A stretch of 64,000 nucleotides of DNA, taken from assembly GCA_052144935.1 (NCBI GenBank), contig JBKQPR010000191.1, positions 1-64,000 on the forward strand. The letters run 5' to 3'. Source of the stretch: JOPF133 sp052144935 (GTDB lineage: Bacteria; Acidobacteriota; Terriglobia; Bryobacterales; Bryobacteraceae). Below the pieces are notes generated by a model that did not search any database, was not told the origin of the DNA, and saw only the letters and a list, made by a program, of their open reading frames with translations. Positions 18,095 to 26,400 of this stretch are shown piece by piece. Position 1 is the first letter of the stretch, and each line of letters begins with the position of its first letter. The position numbers were made by a program, and so were the translations under genes.

Positions 18095-18325
18095 TCACTT
18101 TCGCGGCGCTTCCTTCGCGGGCGGATGAGCTACGCTCCATTCGGCATATCGATCCAGCGCCGCCTGGGGAGCCGCGTTGTACCAACTGTAGCCATTGCGC
18201 CGCTCCGCCGGGATCTCATTGACATCGTCGTGAATGCTCTTGTCCCGGTCTTTAAAGATCGCCCGGCCGCTGCCGATTTCGCAAAATCGAGCCCACATGG
18301 GACCCGCGCCCTTAAGATTCGCGCT
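18095..18325 (-). pseudogene. C-terminal remnant of a pectate lyase (PelA/Pel-15E type)
   Basis: In this frame the sequence reads AGPMWARFCEIGSGRAIFKD, then an RDKS turn, IPAERRNGYSWYNAAPQAAL and DRYAEWS. This is the invariant C-terminal end of Pel-15E/PL10 pectate lyases (LWARFYEI..nrPIF..RD and ERRtGYxWY). Only about 75 codons remain; a stop lies immediately upstream (18326-18328), only 11 bases short of the first palindrome of the parS-like array. The catalytic part is gone. Confidence 0.7.
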
Positions 18326-18339
18326 TCATTTTAGCTCAG

Positions 18340-18850
18340 TGTTTCACGTGAAACACGGCGGCCTTCGCGGCCTTCGCGGCGCGGCGGCGCGGTGGGGTTC
18401 CCGAGCGCCAGCCCCTCGCTGACTTGTTTCACGTGAAACAACGGCAGCCTGGCCTTCGCCGGGGTTGCAGCGGTGGTGGGATTCCCGAGCACCGCTCCCG
18501 CTGACTTGTTTCACGTGAAACAGCGGCGGCTTTCGCCGGGGTGGCAGCGGTGGTGGGATTCCCGAGCGCCAGCCGCTCCCGCTGGACTTGTTTCACCGTG
18601 AAACAGCGGCGGCTTTCGCCGGGGGTGGCAGCCGTGGTGGGATTCCCGAGCACCAGCCGCTCCCGCTGGACTTGTTTCACGTGAAACAGCGGCGGCTTTC
18701 GCCGGGGGTGGCAGCCGTGGGGGGACTCCCGAGCGCCGCCGCCCCGCTGGTTGTTTCACGTGAAACAACTGCGGTTATCGCCGGACGCGGCAGCCGCGGC
18801 GGGATTCGCGAACGCCACCCGCCTCCGCTGGACTTGTTTCACGTGAAACA
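18340..18850. repeat. Array of seven parS-like (ParB-binding) palindromes with regular spacing
   Basis: The 16-bp perfect palindrome TGTTTCACGTGAAACA occurs at 18340-18355, 18425-18440, 18507-18522, 18673-18688, 18752-18767 and 18835-18850; a seventh at 18589-18605 has one extra C in the centre (TTTCACCGTGAAA). Start-to-start distances are 85, 82, 82, 84, 79 and 83 bp, close to eight helical turns. The palindrome equals the widely conserved chromosomal parS sequence bound by ParB. The intervening DNA is also repeated (GC-rich, with CGGCGGCTTTCGCCG, GGGATTCCCGAGC and CCGCTGGACT in most units), so the array arose by tandem duplication. No parA or parB is in the window. ORFs across it on both strands are artefacts of the repeat. 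Confidence 0.85.
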
Positions 18851-18937
18851 CCGCGGCTTTGGCCGGGCATGACGGCTCCGGCGGCCCGCGAGCCCGGACC
18901 GGGTTCGCGCGGTAGCATTGATGGAGGCAACGGCATC

Positions 18938-21817
18938 ATGCCACCCACTCGGACAGTGTTTCTAAGTTCCACCGGCGCGGACTTACGGGAGTCCCGGGAG
19001 GCAGCGTTCCTCGCGCTGCAGAAGCTGAGCGACTGGAAGTGCGTCCGGATGGAGGATTTCGGGGCGCGCGCCTGGGACGTGGACAGCTTCTGCCGCGCGG
19101 AAGTGAAGCGGTGCGATCTGTTCGTCGGCATCATCGGGCATCGGTTCGGCGGCGCGCCAAAGGGGAGCAAAGAGTCTTACACCCAGCGGGAGTATGGGGC
19201 CGCTCGCGAGGCGAAGAGGCCGATTCTGCTGTTTCTGGCGCCCGACGATTTTCCGGTCCCGGCCAACTTATTGGAGCCCATGACGAAGATCAAAGCGCAG
19301 TTGGCGTTCCGCGACAGGCTGCGGAATAGCGGCGACCACATCGTCGAGGAAGGATTCAAAAGCCCGGCCGAGTTGGCGCAGAAGATCGTGACCAGCGTCT
19401 ATAACTTGGACCGCCGGAAAATGCCGGATGCGGCGAGCCACCTCAACTTCCTTTGGGAAGATACGGCGTACATCGATATCCGGGGGCTCCGGATCAGCAA
19501 TGAAGAGGTACACCGGTTCCGGATCGACGAGTTGTACACGCCCCTCACGACCGTGCTGGCGCATGAAGAACCGAAGGAGCGCGGTCCCGCGGGGCCCAGG
19601 ACTGTGCCGTTGCAGCGTGCCCTGGAGAACCGGCGCGTGGTCCTGGTGGGCGATCCGGGCGCTGGAAAATCGACGTTTCTGCGGCGCATCGCGTTCGCGG
19701 CCTGCGAGACGCTTCTGGGGAAGAATCCCCTGGCCGCGGAAATGCTGCCCACAAAGCCGTGCCCGTTTCCGCTGCTGATTCGGGCGGCCAGCCTGTCCAA
19801 TCACATTCTGCAAAACAAGCGGACCGCCGGATGTCCGGCCGACGCGGACAATCCGGAGTGGCTGATCCACCACCTGGAGGCGGAGGCGCAAGAAAAGAAT
19901 CGCACCCTCGACGCAGCCTTCTTCCGCGAGCAACTGGACGGGGGCTGTCTCCTGCTGCTGGACGGGTTGGACGAGGCGGCGGACCGGACGGACCGCAAGG
20001 CCATGGCCCGGCTGCTGGAACTCACGGCGCGGGCCTACCAGAAGACACAGGTAGTGGCGACCAGCAGACCTCCGGCCTACGGCGGCGAAACCGTGATCCC
20101 CGGATTCACGACCATCCAGATTGGGCCGCTGGAAGACGACGCGGTGGATGCGTTCGTGGGGAAGTGGTGCCGCGCGTTGTATCGGGATGAAGGGAAAGCG
20201 GGCGAGCACCAGGCGGAGTTGCTGGACGCGATCCGGAGCAAGCCGGAGATTCAGGATATGGCAGCGAACCCGGTGATGCTGACGGCCATCGCAGCCCTGC
20301 ATTGGAACCGCACGCGGCTACCGGATCAGCGCACCGAACTCTATGACTCCATCCTGACCTGGTTGGCGCAGGCGCGCGAGGAGACGAGGAGGGAGAAAGC
20401 ACGGATGCCCGCGGTGCAGTGCCTGGGACTCATGGAGCCACCTGGCGTACACCATGCAAAGCGCTGCCAAGGGGAAGCAGGTGGAGATCACGCGTCACGC
20501 GGCGGCCCGCGTGTTGGCGCCCCGTTTCCGCGAAGTGCCGGAGGAGGAGCGGGCGGCGGCGGCCGAGCGGTTCCTGGAGGAGGAGGAAACCGATAGCGGG
20601 ATTCTGGTGAGCCGGGGCAACATGCTGCGCTATTGGCACCTGACCTTCCAGGAGTACCTGGCCGCCAAGGCGCTGGTCTGGCGGGATGACGACCGGCGGC
20701 GGTTGCTGTTCCAGGAGGGCAAGCTCTATCTGCCGGAGTGGCGTGAAACCGTGCTGCTGTTGGCCGGCGTGTTGTGCAAGCAGGATCCCGAACGCGTCGA
20801 TGCTTTTCTCAAAGAAATGTTAGACCACTTGGGGGCGAAGGCCACTCTCAAAGAGCGGGCGCGATCGTCGGGTTGGTGGGGTGGATTCTTCAGGACCTCA
20901 AGAGTTGGAACTACCGCATCGCCGACGTACGGTATCGCGAGAATCTGGACCGTTCGCCGGCGATCTTCGAGACTGGAGCGGCCCGACAGATCGACTTCGC
21001 GACGCGGTTGGAAGCGGCGGAGGCATTGGGTCAGGCGGGGGATCCGCGGTTGGACCCGGACAAGGACAATTGGGTCAAAGTGGAGGGCGGACCGTTCTGG
21101 ATGGGAGCGCAGAATGAGGATGCCGGAGGAAGGAACTACGACGAGCGCGCATGGGGTAACCAGTCGCCCGTAAAGCGCGTGACCGTGCAGGCATTTTGTC
21201 TGGGACGTTATCCGGTAACGGTTTTCGAGTACGAGCGTTTTGTGAAAGCCGGTGGTTACCGGAGGAAGGAGCCTTGGACGGCCGTTGGTCACGAGCGGTT
21301 CGCGGAGCCGGATAACTGGCGGCGGCAGCTTGAGCACCCGAACCGGCCTGTGGTGGGCGTGAGCTGGCACGAAGCGGCGGCGTATTGCCAATGGGCGCCG
21401 GAGGACGGCTGCCCACTGAATCAGAGTGGAAATGCGCGGCGCGATGCGGCAGAGAGGGTGTTCGCTGTCCGTGGGGGGAATGAGGAACCCGACGAACATC
21501 GCGCGAATTTCGTGCCGGGTGGCGGGCCAGGGTACCCGACGCCAGTTGGCCTTTATCCCGGAGGCGCGACGCCGAGCGCAATTGATGACCTCGCGGGCAA
21601 CGTCCATGAATGGGTGCAGGACGGGCATGGCAAATATTCCGAAACGGAGGCCAAGAATCCGAGGGGTCCGGAAGAGGGGAAGCGGAAAATGTTGCGCGGC
21701 GGGGCCAGGGTCAACCCCGCTAGACTCCTCCGCGTTTCGGATCGCGCCAGTGGCGGCCCGGAGGCCCGCGACATCGACCTGGGTTTTCGTTGCGCCCGCG
21801 ACGTCGACTCAAACTGA
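18938..21817 (+). pseudogene. NLR-like DUF4062-NACHT-FGE protein, broken by several frameshifts
   Basis: From ATG 18938 (GGAGG 10 nt upstream) the product starts with a DUF4062 domain (RTVFLSSTGADLRESREAAF, CDLFVGIIGHRFG), a TIR-like fold. A NACHT ATPase follows: Walker A GDPGAGKST at residues 238-246 and Walker B LLLLDGLDEA near 340, then VVATSRPPAYGG. The frame is lost near 20435 and continues in another (WSHLAYTMQSA, RYWHLTFQEYLAAKAL, PEWRETVLLLAGVL), returns near 20857 (GAIVGLVGWILQDL), and ends in a formylglycine-generating-enzyme/SUMF1-like domain (WVKVEGGPFWMGAQNED, RPVVGVSWHEAAAYCQWA, DLAGNVHEWVQD, LRGGARVNPARLLRVS). Inside that domain about 21390-21480 is again out of frame (AGGRLPTESEWKCAAR appears in the alternative frame). 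So four indels in two compensating pairs. Such TIR-like/NACHT/FGE proteins are linked to anti-phage NLR systems. Confidence 0.8.
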
Positions 21818-21943
21818 CCCGTCAGCGCCGCCAGCGCCGCGTCGCCGGAATCCGTCCAGGTCCCCGGCCGCGTTGATGTGGCGCGTTTGCGGCGCCCCGT
21901 CAGCGGGCGCCACAAATCCTATTCCCGCCCCTGGAACGGCAAA

Positions 21944-22014
21944 TTTGGGGGAATCCCCCAAAGGTTTTGTTGAAACCAAAGGACTTGGAAATTAATTTGG
22001 GGGATTCCCCCAAA
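21944..22014. repeat. Pair of palindromes in inverted orientation
   Basis: TTTGGGGGAATCCCCCAAA at 21944-21962 and its reverse complement TTTGGGGGATTCCCCCAAA at 21996-22014 each form an 8-bp stem with a 3-base loop. They sit between the converging NLR-like and DinB genes, so they may terminate transcription from both sides, though no clear T-tract follows. They may instead be a REP/BIME-like unit. Confidence 0.6.
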
Positions 22015-22024
22015 AAATCGCCCC

Positions 22025-22507
22025 CTATTCCGCCTGCCGCGCGATGCTTTCCAGTTGCCCAATGTGATTGAGGTCGTGCCCGGCCATGGTCTCGACCACG
22101 GTTTGAAAAGTCATATCGCCGCGCTCCGGGTGGCTCACCACCTTGCTCCACGCCTCGGCCGGTGCGGCTTCCAGCAGCGCCAGGTTCCAGTGCCGCAGCG
22201 AGGTGAACGCATCCAGAGCCGCTTGCGCGCCGAGCGCCGAATAGGGCTTGGCCCACGCCTCCTGGTCGAAGGGCTGGATCACGTGGCGCGGCTCGGCCAG
22301 CGCCTGGCGCAGGCGGAAGGCGAAGGCCACCTCGCAATCGGCCAGGTGGCAGAGGATCTCTCTCGCCCGCCATTTTCCCGGAGCGGTGCTGCGCTCCAGG
22401 CCCTCGGCGCCGAGTTGTTCCGCGAGGCCGGCCAATCGCGCGGGTGTCGCGGCGATGGTCTGGCGCACGTCGCGGTCGCCCAGAAATTTCGCGTAAGGAT
22501 TGGTCAT
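22025..22507 (-). CDS. DinB-family putative metal-dependent enzyme
   Basis: Product of 160 residues. APGKWRAREILCHLADCEVA and the final ETMAGHDLNHIGQLESIAR give the two His motifs (HLxDxE and HxxxH-type) that define the DinB four-helix bundle, which uses three His to bind a divalent metal. Members include thiol-S-transferases and DNA-damage-induced proteins; the substrate here is unknown. Length fits the family. It lies alone between the NLR-like gene and an insertion element. Confidence 0.8.
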   Translation of the reverse strand: MTNPYAKFLGDRDVRQTIAATPARLAGLAEQLGAEGLERSTAPGKWRAREILCHLADCEVAFAFRLRQALAEPRHVIQPFDQEAWAKPYSALGAQAALDAFTSLRHWNLALLEAAPAEAWSKVVSHPERGDMTFQTVVETMAGHDLNHIGQLESIARQAE

Positions 22508-22550
22508 GAAGCCATTGTAGCGGCTGTCAAAAGAATCGGTTGGCAGGCGG

Positions 22551-22620
22551 GGTGCCCTCGGGGCCCGCCTGCCCCACCCCCTTGAGGAGCAAGGTGGGAC
22601 AGGCGCTTTCGCCTGTCAAC
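22551..22620. repeat. Interspersed repeat, family 1 copy 1
   Basis: Contains GCCCTCGGGGCCCGCCTG and GGGACAGGCGCTTTCGCCTG, the second part forming a hairpin. A closely similar arrangement lies at 49539-49620, also just after a gene end, so this is a dispersed intergenic repeat. Confidence 0.65.
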
Positions 22621-22660
22621 CCCGGAGATCTGAGCGCCTAGCAGCCGCCCAAAAACTATT

Positions 22661-23599
22661 TCACATTTGCGGCGAGATGGTGTAGTTCCATTTTGGCAGA
22701 ACACGTTTCTGACGAATGGAGAGTTGGCTGAGTTCCGCTTTTGAGGGCTTGACGCCAGTCGGGTAATAGGTGGTATCGAGTTGTGCAGTCACTTTCAATC
22801 CGGTAGTGGTTGTGGTGGTGCGGATGAACTTGAGGGCTTTTTCATAACTGTCCAGAGGCTCGGCGGCCCAGTTCCTGCTGATCTGGCTGAACAAGCGGTG
22901 CTCGATGGGATTCCATTTGGAGGCGCCCGAAGGGTAGTGCGAAACGGTGACGAATAATCCCAGGCCGTCGCACAGTTGACGTTGAATCTGTTGCTTCCAG
23001 GCGCCACGCTGTGCCCCATTGCTACCGCCCGTATCGGCCAGGATGAGGATATGGCTGGATCGCGGGTAGCGCTTGCGGCCTTCCTGTAGCCACCACTTGC
23101 GGAGGCAGGTGACGGCGAAGGCGGATGTTTCGTGGGAAGTTCCCAGGAAAATCGAGCCGCGGTTGGCCTGAGTATCGTAGATGCCATACGGAATGCCGAT
23201 GCCTTTGGCTGTGGAACGGAAGTCGTGATCGTTGACGTCTGTGGAGGTTCGCGCCCATTTGGCACCGGGGTTCTTAAAGTTACCAATCAACTCCCTCTTT
23301 TTGGCATCCACGCTCAGAACCGGATCGCCGCGCTTCTCGAACTGATCGCGCTGCCGACAGAGATAGCGAAACTGGCGGTCTCGGTCGGAAGTGGAACCGG
23401 CGGAAACGGTCTTGCGGTTGGTGCGCAGGGAATACTTCATCTGCCGCAGCAGCCTTCCTACAGTGTTGCGGCCGACCGCGATGCCCAATCGCCCGAGTTG
23501 CCGGGCGATCTTGTCGGTCGTCTTCCTGGTCCACTTCAGCCCACTGATAGGGTCGCCGGCCGTTTCCCTTTCCATCAACTTGTGGATAGCATCGATCAC
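22661..23599 (-). CDS. ISAzo13-type transposase, DDE domain (frame B)
   Basis: Contains the hallmarks of the Rhodopirellula-type DDE transposase: GDPISGLKWTRKTTDKIARQ, VGRLLRQMKYSLRTNRKT, LSVDAKKRELIGNFKNPG with the first catalytic Asp, then HILILADTGGSNG with the second Asp, and SKWNPIEHRLFSQISRNW with the Glu. It starts at GTG 23599, overlapping the end of frame A by four bases, and has no convincing independent initiation site. It probably needs a -1 shift from frame A at an A8 run (see findings) to make a full-length transposase. Confidence 0.8.
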   Translation of the reverse strand: MIDAIHKLMERETAGDPISGLKWTRKTTDKIARQLGRLGIAVGRNTVGRLLRQMKYSLRTNRKTVSAGSTSDRDRQFRYLCRQRDQFEKRGDPVLSVDAKKRELIGNFKNPGAKWARTSTDVNDHDFRSTAKGIGIPYGIYDTQANRGSIFLGTSHETSAFAVTCLRKWWLQEGRKRYPRSSHILILADTGGSNGAQRGAWKQQIQRQLCDGLGLFVTVSHYPSGASKWNPIEHRLFSQISRNWAAEPLDSYEKALKFIRTTTTTTGLKVTAQLDTTYYPTGVKPSKAELSQLSIRQKRVLPKWNYTISPQM

Positions 23600-24354
23600 C
23601 GTCGGCGTTTTTTTTCCGTCGGCTTGCGCCCTCCACCCACGGCCCGCACTCGACCCGCCTCCACATCCTGGGCCAGCAGTTGCCGTCGTCCTTTGGCCAC
23701 AGTGTGTGGGTCCAGACCGAGAAGTTCGGCGATCTGGCGATCACCACCCAACTGGAGCGATTCCAGGCCGGCGTACAAACGCCGCTGTTGTTCGTCGAGC
23801 AAGCTGGCAAACAGGATAATCGCCGCCCGGACTTCGTCGGGAACATGGCCGGACGGGATGCCCACAGACGCGGCGGCGGCCTGATCCAGCAGCGCTTGCC
23901 GTGCCCGCAACTGTTGCTGCCTCGTTCGAGAATTGTCGGCGCAGTACAGATATAAGCCGGAGACGGTCTGGCGGAAGATCCGGCCTTGCGCGACCAAGTG
24001 CAACAGGGGCTCTTTGACTGGCACGTGGAGGAGGCCTTCCAGTTCGGAAGCGAAATAGCCGGCCTGGGACTGCGTGACGCAGTCCTCCGCAGTCGCCACC
24101 AGGGTACCGTGACGGGAGAACCAGACCGAGTCGAACGACCACAAGCCCTGCTCATCGAAGCTGGCAATCTCGTCGAGCGTGTAGAAGGAGCCCCGATGGG
24201 AGTAGCTGGTACGGTAGGAAAGCTCCTTCAGCTTACGGAAAACGGTGATATCGGCCTCAGTGCCCAACAACTGCTTCAATTGCGGCAAGGTGGCGATGCG
24301 GTTTCTGCGCAGAAACTGGCGAAGCACGTTCGCGGAAAAGACTGTGGGGCGCAT
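23596..24354 (-). CDS. ISAzo13-type transposase N-terminal part (frame A)
   Basis: I use the ATG at 24354 (MRPTVFSANVLRQFL); the longer frame to 24387 would run through the inverted repeat. The first 150 residues look like a winged-helix/AbiEi-antitoxin-like region (ATLPQLKQLLGTEADITVFR, RTSYSHRGSFYTLDEIASF). The last 80 residues (EQQRRLYAGLESLQLGGDRQ, AELLGLDPHTVAKGRRQLLA, GGGRKPTEKK) are the normal N-terminal HTH of ISAzo13 transposases. The stop follows directly on an A8 run, after which the catalytic domain continues in the -1 frame. Confidence 0.75.
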   Translation of the reverse strand: MRPTVFSANVLRQFLRRNRIATLPQLKQLLGTEADITVFRKLKELSYRTSYSHRGSFYTLDEIASFDEQGLWSFDSVWFSRHGTLVATAEDCVTQSQAGYFASELEGLLHVPVKEPLLHLVAQGRIFRQTVSGLYLYCADNSRTRQQQLRARQALLDQAAAASVGIPSGHVPDEVRAAIILFASLLDEQQRRLYAGLESLQLGGDRQIAELLGLDPHTVAKGRRQLLAQDVEAGRVRAVGGGRKPTEKKRRR

Positions 24355-24411
24355 AATGCTATAGTTCCTCCTTACTGGTGATCGCACACGAAGAACTATA
24401 GCATAATGCGC
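24349..24411. promoter_or_regulatory. Perfect 19-bp inverted repeat over the transposase start
   Basis: GCGCATAATGCTATAGTTC at 24349-24367 is the exact reverse complement of 24393-24411, with 25 bases between. The left arm covers the transposase ATG (24354), and CTCCTTAC in between supplies a Shine-Dalgarno (AAGGAGG read on the minus strand). The arms contain CTATAG/TATAGC that could be a -10 hexamer. This could be an autoregulatory operator bound by the element-encoded winged helix, an mRNA hairpin hiding the start, or part of the element end. Confidence 0.6.
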
Positions 24412-24534
24412 AGGCCTCTTCGATGGCGAGACGAAGTGGCTCCTGCTACCTGTTTACCAATGCATTCTGGTCTCTTTCAGGATTCCAGCATATGGTCGGA
24501 CAGGAACTTATTATGATTCCAATCTGCTTGTCGA

Positions 24535-24720
24535 ATGTTGTTTTATTGTTGGGCGGCCGCAAAGCGGGACGGGGCGCACTTTTCCGGCACTCCCGGCTAC
24601 CGCAACCTCCGTGGCCAGTACGATAAGCTTGTGGGCATCGAGATGTTCGAAGCCGTGGGACAAACCATCATGATCGGCCAACCGTCCTTCCCGGCCCACC
24701 AACCGGAGGCCGGCCAATGA
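24535..24720 (+). pseudogene. 5'-truncated ORF of unknown family
   Basis: This frame reads AKRDGAHFSGTPGYRNLRGQ and DKLVGIEMFEAVGQTIMIG and ends at a TGA that overlaps the next start as ATGA (24717-24720). Such coupling suggests it is the C-terminal end of a real gene cotranscribed with the SRPBCC gene. No signal for a true start exists upstream; the preceding DNA is AT-richer and leads to the insertion element. The family is not recognised. Confidence 0.4.
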
Positions 24721-25196
24721 AAGGGTTCCACACCTTGCGGCGCCGGCAGTGGATCCCCCGCTCACTCGACGAGGTCTTCGCATTCTTTTCCGACGCTCGC
24801 AACCTGGCGGCGATCACCCCGCCGTGGCTTGGGTTTCGCATGCTCACGCCCGGTCCGAGCCAGATGGGGGCCGGCACAAAGTTGCGGTATCGCCTGAGCT
24901 GGCACGGCGTGCCGGTAAGTTGGACGACCGAGATCCGGCGCTGGGAGCCGCCGTTTCGCTTCATCGATGTGCAGTTGAACGGCCCGTACCGGCTCTGGCA
25001 CCACACCCATCGATTCGAAGCCCACAACGGTGGCACGCGAATGACCGACGTCGTCCGATACCGCCTTCCGTTTGGAATCGCCGGCCGGGCAGTCCATGCC
25101 CTCAAAGTGCGGCATGACCTCGCACGGGTTTTCGATTATCGGTCTCAGCGCATCGGCGAACTGTTCGCCGGCCCCAAGCAGGCGGAGGCACAGTGA
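24717..25196 (+). CDS. SRPBCC-family (START-like) lipid/ligand-binding protein
   Basis: Product of 159 residues. RQWIPRSLDEVFAFFSDARN with ITPPWLGFRMLTPG is the N-terminal signature of the SRPBCC subgroup often annotated as cell-division inhibitor-like or CDP-paratose epimerase-associated; VSWTTEIRRWEPPFRFIDVQ, GPYRLWHHTHRFEA and RMTDVVRYRLPFG follow in the expected order. The fold binds hydrophobic ligands; no specific ligand can be named. Length is normal, and the start is set by the ATGA overlap with the truncated upstream ORF. Confidence 0.8.
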   Translation: MKGFHTLRRRQWIPRSLDEVFAFFSDARNLAAITPPWLGFRMLTPGPSQMGAGTKLRYRLSWHGVPVSWTTEIRRWEPPFRFIDVQLNGPYRLWHHTHRFEAHNGGTRMTDVVRYRLPFGIAGRAVHALKVRHDLARVFDYRSQRIGELFAGPKQAEAQ

Positions 25197-25239
25197 CGGG
25201 CATGAGCGGAGATCCCGCCGCTCCCGTTGCCACCTTTCC

Positions 25240-26400
25240 TTACAGCACCTGCGGCCCTTCGCTCAGCTTAATCCTGACGCGCTCGTTTCGTCCGCCCCGG
25301 TAGAGCGTCACCTCCAGCAGGTCTCCGGCGCGCTTGTGTGAAAGGGCCCGCGTGAGCGACTCGTTGCCATCCACCTGCCGGCCTTCGATGGCGGTGATGA
25401 AATCGCCGCCGATCCGGAGCGGATAGTTGCCCACCACCACCGTACGGCTGGGTCCGTGGAGGCCGAATTCCTCGGCGGCCGAACCCGGATCGACTTGCTG
25501 GATCAGCAGGCCGCCCTGCGAGGGCAGGTGCAGCGCCTCGGCCAAGTCGCCGGAAATGAAGATCGTCCGGATTCCCAAAGGAGCCAGCCGCGAGACGTGC
25601 CCGCGCTGCTGGAATTCCTCGAGCATGCTCTTGGCGCGGTTGATGGGCATCGCGAAGCCCAGTCCGATGTTGCCCTGCTCGCCGTAGATGGCCGTGTTGA
25701 TGCCGATCACGTTTCCGTGCGAATCCAGCAGCGGGCCGCCGCTGTTGCCCGGATTGATGGCCGCATCGGTCTGGATCATGCTCTCCAACTGGCGCGACTC
25801 TTCGGTTTGAATGCTGCGCCCCAGCGAACTGACAATCCCCGTTGTGAGCGTGCCCTCGAAGCCGAACGGATTACCGATGGCCAGCACCTTCTGCCCCACT
25901 ACCAGACCGTCGGAATCGCCCAGACGGAGGGCCGGCAGTTTGCGCCCGGCGTCGATCTTGATGAGCGCCAGATCGTTGCGCGGATCGGTCCCCCGAATGG
26001 TGGCCTTGAAGGTCTTCTTGTCCGCCAGCGTCACGGTCAACTGGGTGGCGCCGTTCACCACGTGGTTATTGGTGAGTATTTCGCCGTCGGAATTGAGGAT
26101 GAAGCCCGAGCCGGCGCCCTCCACGGGATAGAGCTGGAAGAACCAGTCCTCACGGAAAGCCTTCGAAGTGATGTTCACGGTGGCTTCGCGGGCGCTGCGG
26201 TAGATATCGATGTTGTTCTGCTCGTCCGCCGTGTACCCGCCATTCGATGCGGCGGGCGATGCGGCGGCGGCAGGCTCGCTCCACATGCGCCCCGCGGTGC
26301 GCATCGGCCGCAACACGGCGACCCAATGTCCCGCCGACGTGACGTAGAGAAAACCGGCCACCATAACGGCGGCCCACAAGAAAGGCCGAAAAGCTCTCAT
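25240..26400 (-). CDS. HtrA/Deg-type serine protease with PDZ domain
   Basis: Product of 386 residues. A single N-terminal membrane anchor (LWAAVMVAGFLYVTSA) is followed by a trypsin-like domain with the triad His113 (TNNHVVNG), Asp143 (PRNDLALIKID) and Ser220 (INPGNSGGPLLD), then a C-terminal PDZ domain (GGLLIQQVDPGSAAEEFGL, GGDFITAIEGRQVDG). DegP/DegS-like proteases degrade or sense misfolded envelope proteins; a single PDZ with a retained anchor is DegS-like. Its ATG overlaps the stop of coaE (ATGA), placing it last in a folD-coaE-htrA operon. Confidence 0.9.
   Translation of the reverse strand: MRAFRPFLWAAVMVAGFLYVTSAGHWVAVLRPMRTAGRMWSEPAAAASPAASNGGYTADEQNNIDIYRSAREATVNITSKAFREDWFFQLYPVEGAGSGFILNSDGEILTNNHVVNGATQLTVTLADKKTFKATIRGTDPRNDLALIKIDAGRKLPALRLGDSDGLVVGQKVLAIGNPFGFEGTLTTGIVSSLGRSIQTEESRQLESMIQTDAAINPGNSGGPLLDSHGNVIGINTAIYGEQGNIGLGFAMPINRAKSMLEEFQQRGHVSRLAPLGIRTIFISGDLAEALHLPSQGGLLIQQVDPGSAAEEFGLHGPSRTVVVGNYPLRIGGDFITAIEGRQVDGNESLTRALSHKRAGDLLEVTLYRGGRNERVRIKLSEGPQVL

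Larger units (their letters stand above)
22630..24412 (-). mobile_element. ISAzo13-type insertion element
   Basis: Two overlapping transposase frames (23596-24354 and 22661-23599) plus a flanking inverted repeat at the upstream end define the element. The exact termini were not found: I could not match terminal inverted repeats between about 22620-22660 and 24412-24430. The element lies between the DinB gene and a truncated ORF (24535-24720) whose 5' part is absent, suggesting that insertion removed or displaced it. Confidence 0.65.

Noticed and set aside
18340..18850. CRISPR array
   Set aside because: The repeated unit is a 16-bp palindrome and the DNA between copies is itself repeated rather than unique; there are no cas genes.
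18429..18872. Short ORFs rich in CFT, MFHVK and GGIPE motifs on both strands
   Set aside because: They are translations of the parS-like repeat units.
22055..22585. Plus-strand ORF opposite the DinB gene
   Set aside because: Shadow of the DinB frame, which has the conserved His motifs.
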